From Psychromonas aquimarina ATCC BAA-1526 (lineage in GTDB: Bacteria > Pseudomonadota > Gammaproteobacteria > Enterobacterales > Psychromonadaceae): a stretch of DNA of 63,168 nt. Shown piece by piece: positions 11,389-20,625 of this stretch. The notes beneath the pieces were generated by a model. The model ran no database searches. It saw only the letters and a program-made list of their open reading frames with translations, and had not been told where the DNA came from. Position 1 is the first letter of the stretch, and each line of letters starts with the position of its first letter. Made by a program: the position numbers and the translations under genes. The DNA is taken from the NCBI RefSeq assembly GCF_000428725.1, contig NZ_AUAM01000029.1:1-63168 (forward strand). The letters run 5' to 3'.

Positions 11389-12636
11389 ATGGATTTACAA
11401 GCAATCGGAAAGCTGGCAAAAGAAGCAGGTTATGAACTTGCCGTTACTGACAGCAATAAAAAGAATGAAGCATTAGAGACCATCGCGCAGGCCTTAGAAG
11501 CAAACCAGGCTGAGATTATTGAAGCGAATAAACAGGATATCCAGGCGGGTATCGAGTCCGGATTAACGGATGCATTATTAGACCGTTTATTACTGGATGA
11601 GGCGCGTTTAGCCGGTATTATCGGTGATCTGCGCAGTGTTATCAGTCTAGCCGATCCGGTTGGTGAAGAGTTTGACAGCAAACTGCTGGAAAACGGTCTG
11701 AAACTAAGCAAACGTCGTGTTCCCGTTGGTGTACTCGGCGTGATTTACGAAGCCCGTCCGAATGTCACTATTGATATTGCCGCACTGAGTTTGAAAACGG
11801 GTAACGCCTGCATTTTACGCGGTGGTAAAGAGACAATCCGCTCTAATATGGTATTAGTTAAAATCATCCAGGGGGCGCTAAAGCAGGCGGGTTTACCAAC
11901 TACAGCCGTACAGTATATTGAAAGTACAGATCGTGCTTTGGTTGGTGAGCTGCTTAAAATGGATCAGTATGTGGATATGATTATTCCACGCGGTAATTCC
12001 GGTCTGCAGCAGTTTTGTAAAGAAAACAGCACTATTCCTGTGATTATCGGCGGCATCGGCATCTGTCATCTATATGCTGAAAAAACAGCTGATTTTGCTA
12101 AAGCGATTGCGATTATTGAAAATGCGAAAGTACAGCGTCCGTCGGTTTGTAATGCGCTGGATACCCTGCTGGTTGATGAAAGTATTGCACCGGAATTTTT
12201 AGCGAAATTAGCCGAGCATTTATTACCGTTAGGCGTAACCCTAGTTGCTGAGCCGAAAGCCAAAGCGATTTTAGGTGATAAAGCGCAGGCCGCCGAGCCG
12301 GGAGATTTCTCCCGTGAATGGTTATCACTGAACCTGGGGGTTAAAGTGGTACAGGGTTTGCATGAAGCATTAGGGCATATTCGCGAGCACAGCTCAGAGC
12401 ATTCTGACGGTATTTTGACCAATGATTTCAGCATTGCTAATAAATTTATCAATGCAGTGAATTCAGCTGCTGTGTACGTTAATGCCAGCACCCGCTTTAC
12501 CGACGGCAGTCAGTTTGGTTTGGGTGCAGAGGTTGCCGTTTCCACTCAGAAGCTGCATGCGCGCGGCCCGATGGGACTGCAGGAGTTAACTACCTATAAA
12601 TGGATTGGTATTGGTGAAAACCTGCTTAGATCTTAA
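11389..12636 (+). CDS. proA: Gamma-glutamyl phosphate reductase
   Basis: This NADPH-dependent enzyme reduces gamma-glutamyl phosphate to glutamate semialdehyde, the second step of proline synthesis. It has an aldehyde dehydrogenase fold, with the catalytic cysteine at residue 254 in [13 protein letters not shown]. The length of 415 aa is standard (E. coli 417). A good AAGGAAAAG ribosome binding site precedes the ATG. It is the second gene of the proBA operon. Its last codons lie inside a 23-bp tandem duplication (12628-12673). Confidence 0.97.
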   Translation: MDLQAIGKLAKEAGYELAVTDSNKKNEALETIAQALEANQAEIIEANKQDIQAGIESGLTDALLDRLLLDEARLAGIIGDLRSVISLADPVGEEFDSKLLENGLKLSKRRVPVGVLGVIYEARPNVTIDIAALSLKTGNACILRGGKETIRSNMVLVKIIQGALKQAGLPTTAVQYIESTDRALVGELLKMDQYVDMIIPRGNSGLQQFCKENSTIPVIIGGIGICHLYAEKTADFAKAIAIIENAKVQRPSVCNALDTLLVDESIAPEFLAKLAEHLLPLGVTLVAEPKAKAILGDKAQAAEPGDFSREWLSLNLGVKVVQGLHEALGHIREHSSEHSDGILTNDFSIANKFINAVNSAAVYVNASTRFTDGSQFGLGAEVAVSTQKLHARGPMGLQELTTYKWIGIGENLLRS

Positions 12637-12673
12637 GCGTAAATAAAATAAGATCTTAAGTGTAAATCAAATA
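12628..12673. repeat. 23-bp tandem duplication over the proA stop codon
   Basis: Two head-to-tail 23-bp copies (12628-12650 and 12651-12673) differ at only two positions. The first copy contains the proA stop codon. The core TTAAGYGTAAAT appears again near 12830, just before the mshA-like gene. Confidence 0.85.
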
Positions 12674-12892
12674 TTTATGATATATGCTGCGGGTCTTTTT
12701 TTTTCTTTTGGGTTGATGCTAGAGTTATTTGTAGTTGATGTGTTTATTGTCGGATCACTAAATTAGCAATGCGCTGTAAATCTATTACATGCTGCCGTTC
12801 AAACTTCTGTTCGGTAGTGATATTTTTTTAAGCGTAAATCTTATTATGTGCTTATATTAAAATACATTTTAAAAATATAGGGTCTTTTTATA

Positions 12893-13342
12893 ATGAAAAA
12901 ACAATCTGGTTTTACGCTAATTGAATTAGTGATAGTAATTATTATCTTAGGTATTTTAGCTGCTACAGCTGTACCGAAATTTGTCGACCTGCAGGGCGAT
13001 GCCCGTGAAGCAGCTATGAAAGGTATGAAAGGTGCATTAGAAGGCGCCGCTACTTTAGTTTATTCACAATCAGCAATTGCTGGTCAAGAAAAATCTCCAG
13101 CTACTACATCTACTTCTACCTCTGGATTAAATATTGTGTATGGTTATCCGAAGGCAACAAGCGCTGATTTATCATTAGTAATGGAGCTAGACTCAGCTGA
13201 CTGGACGATTACCGGCACAGGTCCTGCGTATATTACTGCCGCAGGTGCAACATCAGGCGCGAGCAGTACGTGTAAGGTGACTTATACAGATGCGACCAGT
13301 GTTGCCCGTCCAACAATCGAGGTTGATAATACTACCTGTTAA
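12893..13342 (+). CDS. mshA: MSHA-type major pilin
   Basis: This is a type IV prepilin. The leader MKKQSG is cut by prepilin peptidase before Phe7; the conserved Glu5 of the mature pilin is Glu11. The hydrophobic helix (FTLIELVIVIIILGILA) is followed by VPKFVDLQGDAREAAMKG, which resembles MshA/MshB of Vibrio and Shewanella. The C-terminal part has two cysteines (near residues 123 and 149) that could form the usual disulfide loop. It is the first gene of the msh cluster and has its own terminator, consistent with high expression as the major subunit. MshB is the main alternative. The ribosome binding site (AGGG) is weak and distant. Confidence 0.85.
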   Translation: MKKQSGFTLIELVIVIIILGILAATAVPKFVDLQGDAREAAMKGMKGALEGAATLVYSQSAIAGQEKSPATTSTSTSGLNIVYGYPKATSADLSLVMELDSADWTITGTGPAYITAAGATSGASSTCKVTYTDATSVARPTIEVDNTTC

Positions 13343-13387
13343 TTATTGCCTCGTTCCCATGCTTTGCGTGGTAATGAATAGTACTTT

Positions 13388-13416
13388 AAATCCCGCGTAT
13401 ATCGCGGGATTTTTTT
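13388..13416 (+). terminator. Terminator after the mshA-like pilin
   Basis: A 10-bp stem (AAATCCCGCG and its complement) with loop TATAT is followed by a T tract. It separates the major pilin gene from mshC. Confidence 0.92.
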
Positions 13417-13626
13417 ACCTGAAAAATGATTATCCCCGATAATAATCAAAATCACCAATCAGCTTTGCTGAGTTCAATATTTCAGCTGTTTAGTTACTCA
13501 CTATCATTTGTACGCAGAAAGAACTGCGACGCAGATAAAAAGCGTAAGACATCTTTAATAAAAAGCACCTAAGTTTAAAAACAGGGTTATAATTTAAAGC
13601 TTACAATACAAACAGATGGATATTAA

Positions 13627-14136
13627 ATGTCACGTGGTTTTGCTCAAAATCTCAAATCTAAACAACAGGCCTTTACTTTGATTGAGCTGGTGATCGTGAT
13701 TATTGTACTTGGAGTATTAGCCGCGGTTGCTGTGCCTAAGTTTGTCAATAAATCAGGTTTTGAAGATTATACCGTCCAGGATCAGCTGATTGCTCGTTTA
13801 CGTCTGGTGCAGCTGCAGGGCATGAATGCCGATCCGGATGCAGGCGCGGTTGAAAATGCCTGCTACTGGCTGGTGGTTAAATCGACCTGTTTTTATCATG
13901 AACATACAGTTAAAACTGCCGGCGGCTGTGCGCCTCCCTCTGCCCCTAATGTATGCGCTAGCGATGATTACAACCAGTATAATGCTGTCAGCTACCCTAG
14001 TGGTATGCTGACAGCTGGTAATTATCGATTTGATCTGCAGGGGAAACTGATTTCCGGAACCAGCCCGATTTTGATTAATGGTGATAATAATTTAAAGGTA
14101 AAAATTGAAACAGAGGGGTATATTCATGAGCAGTAA
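13627..14136 (+). CDS. mshC: MSHA pilin protein MshC
   Basis: This is a minor type IV prepilin of 169 aa. The leader ends at residue 15 and the mature N-terminus would be FTLIELVIVIIVLGVLA, with Glu at mature position 5. The residue before the cleavage site is Ala rather than the usual Gly. The globular part contains four closely placed cysteines in a short segment. Position after mshA and before mshD fits mshC. The 3' end overlaps mshD by 11 bp, suggesting translational coupling. Confidence 0.82.
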   Translation: MSRGFAQNLKSKQQAFTLIELVIVIIVLGVLAAVAVPKFVNKSGFEDYTVQDQLIARLRLVQLQGMNADPDAGAVENACYWLVVKSTCFYHEHTVKTAGGCAPPSAPNVCASDDYNQYNAVSYPSGMLTAGNYRFDLQGKLISGTSPILINGDNNLKVKIETEGYIHEQ

Positions 14137-14737
14137 GGTTGTGGTTAAAGGCTTTACGCTCGTTGAACTGGTGGTCGGGATCGTGGTGCTGGCAATAGCC
14201 ATGATGGTAATGAATACCATGATGATTTCGCAAAGCAAAGACTCTCTGGAGCCGCTTTACCGCTTACGGGCTTCGCAGCTTGGGCAGAGCATTATGGAGA
14301 ATATTTTATCGCGCTCCTTTGATCACAACTCGGATCATAACGGCGCCCGTTACCGCTGCGGTGAAATATGGGGAGATGCCGGTTTATGGTATGACGGCAG
14401 CAGCTGGCAGACAACAGGCACGCCGACAAAAGTAGCCTGCTCGACAGTTTACGGCATCGATGCCGGTGAAACGGCAGGAGAACATCAGGATTTTAATGAT
14501 GTGGATGATTTTATCACCGACGGTTTTGTGAATGCAGTAACTTATGGTGATGCGCTGGGTAATAATTTAGCGGATCAGTATAAGAACTACTGGGTACAAA
14601 TTGCAGTGACTGCGGATGATTCTATGCTGGCTGTTGATGGGCTGCCTGCTGCCGAGCAGATGAAACGCATTGATGTGACTATCCGGACGCCGAGTGATGA
14701 ACAGATACTCTTCTCTGCATTTAAGGGGAATTATTAA
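14126..14737 (+). CDS. mshD: MSHA pilin protein MshD
   Basis: This minor prepilin has the leader MSSKVVVKG, then FTLVELVVGIVVLAIAM. The ATG at 14126 has AGAGGGG upstream; an in-frame ATG at 14105 lacks a site and would lengthen the leader. The body contains the MshD-like stretch LYRLRASQLGQSIMENILSR. At 203 aa its size is normal. It is the third gene of the mshACDOPQ row and overlaps mshO by one base (TAATG). Confidence 0.88.
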   Translation: MSSKVVVKGFTLVELVVGIVVLAIAMMVMNTMMISQSKDSLEPLYRLRASQLGQSIMENILSRSFDHNSDHNGARYRCGEIWGDAGLWYDGSSWQTTGTPTKVACSTVYGIDAGETAGEHQDFNDVDDFITDGFVNAVTYGDALGNNLADQYKNYWVQIAVTADDSMLAVDGLPAAEQMKRIDVTIRTPSDEQILFSAFKGNY

Positions 14738-15474
14738 TGAATTCTCTTAAGTCTGTTAAATCAATGGCGCACAAAGGTTTTACCTTAATCGAGCTGGTGA
14801 TTGTGATCATTATTTTATCGGTATTAGGTATTGCAACCAGTAATTATATTGTCAGCGGTGTGGATATTTATACGGATATCGCAGAGCGTGATAACTCTCT
14901 AAACAGTGTGCGTTTTGTGATGGAGCGCCTGCGCCGCGAAGTCTCAAGCGCTTTGCCGAATAGTGCACTGGTAACCTCTGGCGGGCAGTGTCTAACCTTT
15001 ACTCCAATTGCCGCCAGCTCAACATATGCGAGTGATTTTCCGATAAGCCCCCTAAGTGCAGGTGTCGCAACTATCGCACCAATGTCCATCAATTTCAGTA
15101 GTGCCAGTGCCGCTGTATATCTGTTATCTCAAAGCGAATTAAGCAGCAGTAAGGTTCGGGCTGTAAGCAGCTATACAGCAGGGCAAAGCACCTTAAGTTT
15201 TACTGAAGATGTCAGTTTTCCCCTAGGCTCTCCGGCAAAACGTATCTATATTATTCAAAATAATATCAGCTATTATTTTACTGCTGATGGCAGTTTACGC
15301 CGTGGAAGCGGGTGTTCGGATGGTGTTTTGATGGCAGAGAATATTAAAGGCAGTTTTACGGCAAGTGGAGCCTCATTGCTGCGCAGCAGCTTAGTGAAAG
15401 TCACTTTTACCTTAGATTTCGATGGACAGGAGGTGCCAGTTGAACAAACAGTGCATATCAATAATGTCCCATAG
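14737..15474 (+). CDS. mshO: MSHA biogenesis protein MshO
   Basis: This is a prepilin-like minor subunit related to PilW/GspJ. The leader MNSLKSVKSMAHKG is followed by FTLIELVIVIIILSVLG. The region RFVMERLRREVSSALPNS is typical of MshO. It has 245 aa. AAGGGGA lies just before the ATG. The gene is coupled to mshD upstream and overlaps mshP downstream, so the five genes from mshC to mshQ look like one transcript. Confidence 0.9.
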   Translation: MNSLKSVKSMAHKGFTLIELVIVIIILSVLGIATSNYIVSGVDIYTDIAERDNSLNSVRFVMERLRREVSSALPNSALVTSGGQCLTFTPIAASSTYASDFPISPLSAGVATIAPMSINFSSASAAVYLLSQSELSSSKVRAVSSYTAGQSTLSFTEDVSFPLGSPAKRIYIIQNNISYYFTADGSLRRGSGCSDGVLMAENIKGSFTASGASLLRSSLVKVTFTLDFDGQEVPVEQTVHINNVP

Positions 15475-15898
15475 AATGAAAATAGCGAATTTAAAGAAAC
15501 AGTCCGGCAGTGCTATTGTGGTCGCTGTCTTTGTGATCCTTGTTATCTCATTGTTAGGAGCCAGTTTAGTGTCACTGCAGCGGGACAGCGCCGAAGGTGC
15601 TGGTTATGAAGTATATGCGGCCCGTGCTTATCTATCGGCATATTCAGCAAGCGAAACGGCATTGGTGCAGTTATTTCCACTTAATGCTTCTACGGAGTCT
15701 AGCTGCGCCGCTGTCACTACTCCAACACTACCCGGCGATAATGCCGGATTTCACGGATGCACTGTTAATGTCACTTGTACCTCAACGCCGGCCTCTGCCG
15801 GATTCGCAACCCGCTATAGAGTTATCAGTACGGCAACATGTGAAAACAGTCAAATCAATACCCGCCGTCAAATTACCGTAGAGGCGTCTAATTTATGA
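15440..15898 (+). CDS. mshP: MSHA biogenesis protein MshP
   Basis: MshP is a small membrane-anchored pilin-like protein with one N-terminal hydrophobic helix (GSAIVVAVFVILVISLLGASL) and no Glu5, as in PilX/GspK-like subunits. I chose a TTG start at 15440 because a perfect AGGAGGT lies five bases upstream; this start overlaps mshO by 35 bp. ATG codons at 15464 and 15476 are in frame but have no ribosome binding site. The protein overlaps the mshQ start by 4 bp (ATGA). Confidence 0.85.
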   Translation: MNKQCISIMSHRMKIANLKKQSGSAIVVAVFVILVISLLGASLVSLQRDSAEGAGYEVYAARAYLSAYSASETALVQLFPLNASTESSCAAVTTPTLPGDNAGFHGCTVNVTCTSTPASAGFATRYRVISTATCENSQINTRRQITVEASNL

Positions 15899-18800
15899 AA
15901 CCTGTTTGTTCTTTTTTCTTTTGGTTTTTAATCGTTTTTATGCCGAAAGTCTGGGCTGCTTGTGAGCCTCCCGCTGATCTGGCTGATTATACCGTTATCA
16001 ATGGTAACCACGTCTTAATTTTTGCTAACGACTCCAGCAGCCCCGGTATATATGTTGACGGTAATGTGACTCTGGTCGGCTCTATCTTTACCGGTAATAT
16101 TTACGCCACGGGAAATATTTCTCTGCAGTTATTTTCTTTGGTTAACGGAGCTGTTTACGCAGAAGGTTCGGTCTCAAAGATTCTGTTCAGCAGTGTGACA
16201 GGAGAAGAATGTGATGGTGTCCCCCCGCCTGCCGCCTCGTATTGTGACAACCCGCCCGATGTCAGCGGTTATATTTTTCATGGGGGAGATTTAACTGTTG
16301 GCAGCGGAACGACTTTAACTGGAGATCATTATGTCACTGGTAATCTTACACTTGCAGGAACCACAGGTAACAGTACAACTGAATTAAACGGCAATGTTTA
16401 TGTGCAGGGCAATGCTCTACTAAATAAAAAATCTTATGTGTCCGGTGATGCTTATGTGGTTGGAACTCTTAATACAGATAATCAGGGCAATACAATTATT
16501 AACGGCGATCTTTGTGAAGGAGGTGATCCGATAGATCCGCCAGATATCCCTGAATGTGATAAATCCCTATGGGAGCATGTAAATACACAACAATGTAATG
16601 GTGATTTTGTTGTGCATGGATCTTCATCAGCCAGCTGTAATGGAGCTGCATATACTGACTGGTCTGTCCCTTTGAAAGTAAGCGGCTCAGTTTTAATTGA
16701 AGCCGCGGGTATTAATAACTTGAATATATTAGCCGTCGGTGCAGTACTGGTGAAGTCAGGCGGAAAATCTACGGGTCGTTTATATTCAGATACAAGTGTA
16801 ACAGTTGAAGATGGTGCCGAGGTGGCCGCTGGACTGATATGTGTAAGTCCAGATCCTGGTGATGATTATATTTTTGAGATTATCACTTTGCCTGATGCGC
16901 TGACCTGTGAGCCGCATTCAGTGACAATACAAGTTAAAAATAGTGACGGTTCCACGGCAGTTGACTATACAGGGCTTATCACCTTAAGTACAAGCCCTGC
17001 ATTAGGCAGCTGGAGTAAAATTAATGCATCGGGAACATTAACAGACAGCGGTAATGTAGATGGTCAAGCCGCTTATCAGTTTGTCAGCACAGATAACGGG
17101 GTTATTGAACTGGGTTTATTTAATAATGTCGCCAGTGGTTTAACGGTTCTGGCGGCCGGCGGTGCAGTAAGTTCGAACCCTGCATCCATTAGTTTTAGAG
17201 TTTATCAGCTAAAAAGTGTGCTTAGCTGTGTCAGTAATGACGCTGCAAACTGTTTTACCGTTGCTAATCGACCATTTTCGATGAGTTTAAGCGCCGTGGG
17301 TAAAGATCAAACAACGGATGCCTGTAAAGTGATTGAGGAGTATACAGGTGTTCAGCAGTTAAAGTTCTGGTCGAGTTATTTAAATCCAGTTTCAGCTGCT
17401 GGATTAAATGTTGAAGTTAATCAAACTGCGATTGAAAACAATGCTGCGGATGCCTCGGAGCAAAGTATTACTTTTTTAAATGGAGTGGCGACGGTCTCTG
17501 TTAATTATCCTGATGCAGGGCAGATTCAAATTCATGCGCGGGATGATCAAGGCATCGGCGCGCCGCCTGCGGATCCTGGTCAAGGTGATGAATTACAAGG
17601 CAGCGCGATTGCAGTTGTTAATCCTTTAAAATTAACTATCAGCAAGGCAACTAAGCATTTTCGTAATCTTGCCGCCGGCAGGGGTATTTCAGAGCAGGGC
17701 TGGATCCGCGCAAGTGTACCTGATTATTCTAATAACCCGTTAGAGGTTGATACATTTGATGTAACTGTGAAAGCTATTATAGATTGTACAAGTTCAGGAG
17801 TAGCTGCAAATTGTGGAGATACGACTGGTGATGATATCTATATTGAGGCGCCAAGCTTTGTAAATAGTATAAACCTTGAAAGTTCGCTTATCTCCCCTGC
17901 AGGCGGCAGGCTGGGCAATATTGCTTATGATAATAACAACCCCAAGGAAGATGCATTACCCTTAGAGGTAGAAATGAGCGGCGGAAAGTTTATCTATTCT
18001 GATTTAGCTTATGATGAAGTGGGGACTTTAGGTTTGCAGGCTACCAGTAGTAACTATCTTGCTATTACTGGTAATAATATTGCTGCTTCTGATATAAAAG
18101 TAACAAAGCGTTTTTTCCCAGATTATCTGGCTTACGGTGCCTATAGCCTAACTCCTGCCTGTAATAATGATTTTACTTACCTTGGGCAGCAGGAAGCTGT
18201 TTTTAATTATACAATGCAGGCTTATTTCCAGGGAGCCAGTCCTGGAGTTACTGAAAATTATGATCATAGTATTGGTTATCCAGTGGCAGAAAAAGCTAAT
18301 TTCTCACATTATGCTTATGATCAAACATCACCTGCTGCCGTAGATTTAACCAGTCGTTTATTAGCAGGTGATTATTACCAGGAATCAGGCTGGGATGAAG
18401 GGAAATATACGATAAGTGAGCTGATGGGGATAAATAAAGACAGTTCCCCAGACGGGCCTTATTTCAGTTCAGATAATGCTGTTAACTACTTTATTAAATT
18501 AAATGGTAATGATGGGGAGAAAGTTCAAACTGACAGTGCAACAAGCTGTGATGATGACAAGTGTGTAATAGGCAGCTTAGGTGATTTAGCTTACGGCCGT
18601 TTACAGGCGGGCAATGGTTACGGCAGTGAATTTCAGCCGGTTCGTACTAATGTTGAAGCTGCTTATTATAACGGAACGGTTTTTGTGCCTATGACTCGTG
18701 ATGTCTGCACTACTGTCTCTATGGCACAGGTAAGCACAAACCCTGTTAAAAATGGAGCAGATGAAATCACTGTTGGGACAGGTAAAACTAAATTAGAAAT

Positions 18801-19041
18801 TTTAAACAGCCCGCTGATTGGTGGAAAAAGTTATTTTGATTTTTCTGCACCAAAGGATCGTGGAAAATTAGATTACTTTATCGATATACACACGGTTGCC
18901 CCTTGGTTATTAGATGGTGATAATGCCGTTGCTTGTCCAGGTGCTGCTGGTACTGAAAAAGAGTGTATATTTGGTGAGGTTTCATTTGGACTGTTCCGAG
19001 GAAACGATAGAATTATCTACCGCCTGCAGACGTTTGAATAA
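15895..19041 (+). CDS. mshQ: MSHA biogenesis protein MshQ
   Basis: This large exported protein (1048 aa) ends the msh cluster. A Sec signal peptide covers about residues 1-22 (cut near VWA-ACEPP). The first 300 residues hold repeated beta-rich segments of the type GNVTLVGSIFTGNIYATGN, which look like a beta-solenoid. The C-terminal half (about residues 560-1048) resembles the DUF6701 region that defines MshQ. It has many cysteine pairs and a short Pro/Asp linker (GGDPIDPPDIPE). It may act as a pilus-associated tip or adhesin-like factor; its exact role is unknown in the family. It overlaps mshP by 4 bp. Confidence 0.88.
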   Translation: MKPVCSFFFWFLIVFMPKVWAACEPPADLADYTVINGNHVLIFANDSSSPGIYVDGNVTLVGSIFTGNIYATGNISLQLFSLVNGAVYAEGSVSKILFSSVTGEECDGVPPPAASYCDNPPDVSGYIFHGGDLTVGSGTTLTGDHYVTGNLTLAGTTGNSTTELNGNVYVQGNALLNKKSYVSGDAYVVGTLNTDNQGNTIINGDLCEGGDPIDPPDIPECDKSLWEHVNTQQCNGDFVVHGSSSASCNGAAYTDWSVPLKVSGSVLIEAAGINNLNILAVGAVLVKSGGKSTGRLYSDTSVTVEDGAEVAAGLICVSPDPGDDYIFEIITLPDALTCEPHSVTIQVKNSDGSTAVDYTGLITLSTSPALGSWSKINASGTLTDSGNVDGQAAYQFVSTDNGVIELGLFNNVASGLTVLAAGGAVSSNPASISFRVYQLKSVLSCVSNDAANCFTVANRPFSMSLSAVGKDQTTDACKVIEEYTGVQQLKFWSSYLNPVSAAGLNVEVNQTAIENNAADASEQSITFLNGVATVSVNYPDAGQIQIHARDDQGIGAPPADPGQGDELQGSAIAVVNPLKLTISKATKHFRNLAAGRGISEQGWIRASVPDYSNNPLEVDTFDVTVKAIIDCTSSGVAANCGDTTGDDIYIEAPSFVNSINLESSLISPAGGRLGNIAYDNNNPKEDALPLEVEMSGGKFIYSDLAYDEVGTLGLQATSSNYLAITGNNIAASDIKVTKRFFPDYLAYGAYSLTPACNNDFTYLGQQEAVFNYTMQAYFQGASPGVTENYDHSIGYPVAEKANFSHYAYDQTSPAAVDLTSRLLAGDYYQESGWDEGKYTISELMGINKDSSPDGPYFSSDNAVNYFIKLNGNDGEKVQTDSATSCDDDKCVIGSLGDLAYGRLQAGNGYGSEFQPVRTNVEAAYYNGTVFVPMTRDVCTTVSMAQVSTNPVKNGADEITVGTGKTKLEILNSPLIGGKSYFDFSAPKDRGKLDYFIDIHTVAPWLLDGDNAVACPGAAGTEKECIFGEVSFGLFRGNDRIIYRLQTFE

Positions 19042-19059
19042 AGTATTTGTGTGACAAAT

Positions 19060-19092
19060 TTGAAGGCGTATGTTGGAACGCCTTCAAGCTTT
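19060..19092. terminator. Possible shared terminator between mshQ and xseA
   Basis: A 10-bp stem (TTGAAGGCGT and its complement, 8-base loop) lies between the convergent genes. The T tract is short and interrupted on the plus strand, so termination is likely but not certain. Confidence 0.5.
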
Positions 19093-19098
19093 TCTGCC

Positions 19099-20427
19099 TT
19101 AAAGCACCAGCGCTTTAATCTCACCTTTATCTACACGGATACTTATCTGCTGGTCACTTTTGACTGTAGAGGCGTCGGTTACAACCCTGCCTTTTTTATC
19201 TTTTACAATTGCATAACCGCGTGCCAGCGTTGCCAGCGGGCTGACCGCATTTAACTGCGCTATATTGCTGTGCAGATCTGTTTCACTCTGCTTAAGTTTG
19301 TTTAACATTGCGCTTTGTAAACGGCTTTTAAGCTGAGTTTGTTTCTGCTGCTCAACATTAATGGTCTGCGCCGGGCTATGCTGCATTAAACTGCTGTGAA
19401 GCTGCTGCACATAATTACTCTGCTGATTTAGCTTCCTGGTCACTGCATGCTGCAGGCGCAGTGATAATTCATCCAGCTGCAGGCTCTGCTGCTGCAGTTT
19501 ATGCTTAGGATCGTGCTGCAGCAGTTTCTGCTTTAACAGATTCTGCTGATGTGCTTTTAACTGCAGGTCTGCTGACATTGCCTGCTTGAGGCGGTTTGAT
19601 AATGCCGCTAACTGTGTTTCCACAAAAGCTTTATTCTGGCTGACCAGTTCAGCAGCCGCAGATGGAGTAGCTGCGCGGATATCGGCAACAAAATCACTGA
19701 TAGTGACATCAATTTCATGGCCCACCGCACTGATAACCGGTAGTTGACTGTTAAAAACAGCATAAGCAACAACAGCTTCATTAAAGCACCACAGATCTTC
19801 TAATGAACCGCCTCCGCGTCCGACAATCAGTAAATCACATTCATTACGTGCATTGGCTAACTGGATCTGCGCCGCAACGGACTCGGCACTGCCGGCACCC
19901 TGAACCTGACTCGGGTAGATAATTACCTGTAAGCGCGGATCGCGGCGTTTTAATACACTTAAAATATCGTGCAGGGCTGCGCCGGTTGATGAGGTGATAA
20001 TGCCGATTCGTTTGATAATCTGCGGTAACGGTTTTTTATTACTTTCAGAAAACAGGCCTTCAGCGGCCAGCTGACATTTTAATGCTTCAAACTGCTGTTT
20101 TAACAGACCGTCACCTTCGGGGGCCATACTTTCAACAATCAGCTGATAATCACCGCGTGCTTCATAAAGGCTTAGTTTTGCGCGTACCAGCACCTGTTGA
20201 CCATGTTTCGGGGTAAAACCAGATCGTCGGTTATTACCTTTAAACATAGCGCAGCGTACCTGAGCACTGTGATCTTTTAGAGTGAAATACCAGTGCCCGG
20301 ACACTGCTATGGTTAAGTTGGAAATTTCCCCTGATAACCATACGACGCCGAGACCTGTTTCTAAAAGTGATTTAGCCGCGCGGTTAAGGCTGCTGACGCT
20401 GTAGATATTCTTATTTTGTGAGATCAT
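19099..20427 (-). CDS. xseA: Exodeoxyribonuclease VII large subunit
   Basis: XseA and XseB together form a nuclease that degrades single-stranded DNA from both ends into oligonucleotides. An N-terminal OB fold (residues 10-105, LSGEISNL...GHWYFTLKD) is followed by the catalytic core with GRGGGSLEDLW at residues 203-213 and VGHEID near 235. A long glutamine- and leucine-rich coiled-coil region (about 260-390) follows and binds XseB. The length (442 aa) is normal. xseB is not nearby. The gene is divergent from guaB, the usual arrangement in gammaproteobacteria. Confidence 0.97.
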   Translation of the reverse strand: MISQNKNIYSVSSLNRAAKSLLETGLGVVWLSGEISNLTIAVSGHWYFTLKDHSAQVRCAMFKGNNRRSGFTPKHGQQVLVRAKLSLYEARGDYQLIVESMAPEGDGLLKQQFEALKCQLAAEGLFSESNKKPLPQIIKRIGIITSSTGAALHDILSVLKRRDPRLQVIIYPSQVQGAGSAESVAAQIQLANARNECDLLIVGRGGGSLEDLWCFNEAVVAYAVFNSQLPVISAVGHEIDVTISDFVADIRAATPSAAAELVSQNKAFVETQLAALSNRLKQAMSADLQLKAHQQNLLKQKLLQHDPKHKLQQQSLQLDELSLRLQHAVTRKLNQQSNYVQQLHSSLMQHSPAQTINVEQQKQTQLKSRLQSAMLNKLKQSETDLHSNIAQLNAVSPLATLARGYAIVKDKKGRVVTDASTVKSDQQISIRVDKGEIKALVL

Positions 20428-20559
20428 TATCGTTTATCGCAATTTATTAGCAGTGAAAATTGAGCTGGATCTTAGCATTATTTGTAAATTGATAAAAAGA
20501 TATGCTTAACAGATGAATTTTTAATTGTAGTTGTGTCACAGAAGGATTAAAATCCCTCC

Positions 20560-20624
20560 GCAATATCATACCCAAGTAATTTGGGTATACTGAAAAATCC
20601 TCCCAACTATAAGTGAGATATTGC
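20560..20624 (+). promoter_or_regulatory. Structured guaB leader with nested inverted repeats
   Basis: An 8-bp hairpin (ATACCCAA, loop GTAAT, TTGGGTAT; 20568-20588) sits inside an outer inverted repeat GCAATATC (20560-20567) / GATATTGC (20617-20624). The outer right arm ends one base before the guaB ATG and covers the region where the ribosome binds. This could be an operator, a translation control element or both; no known riboswitch was recognised. Confidence 0.5.
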
Positions 20625-20625
20625 A

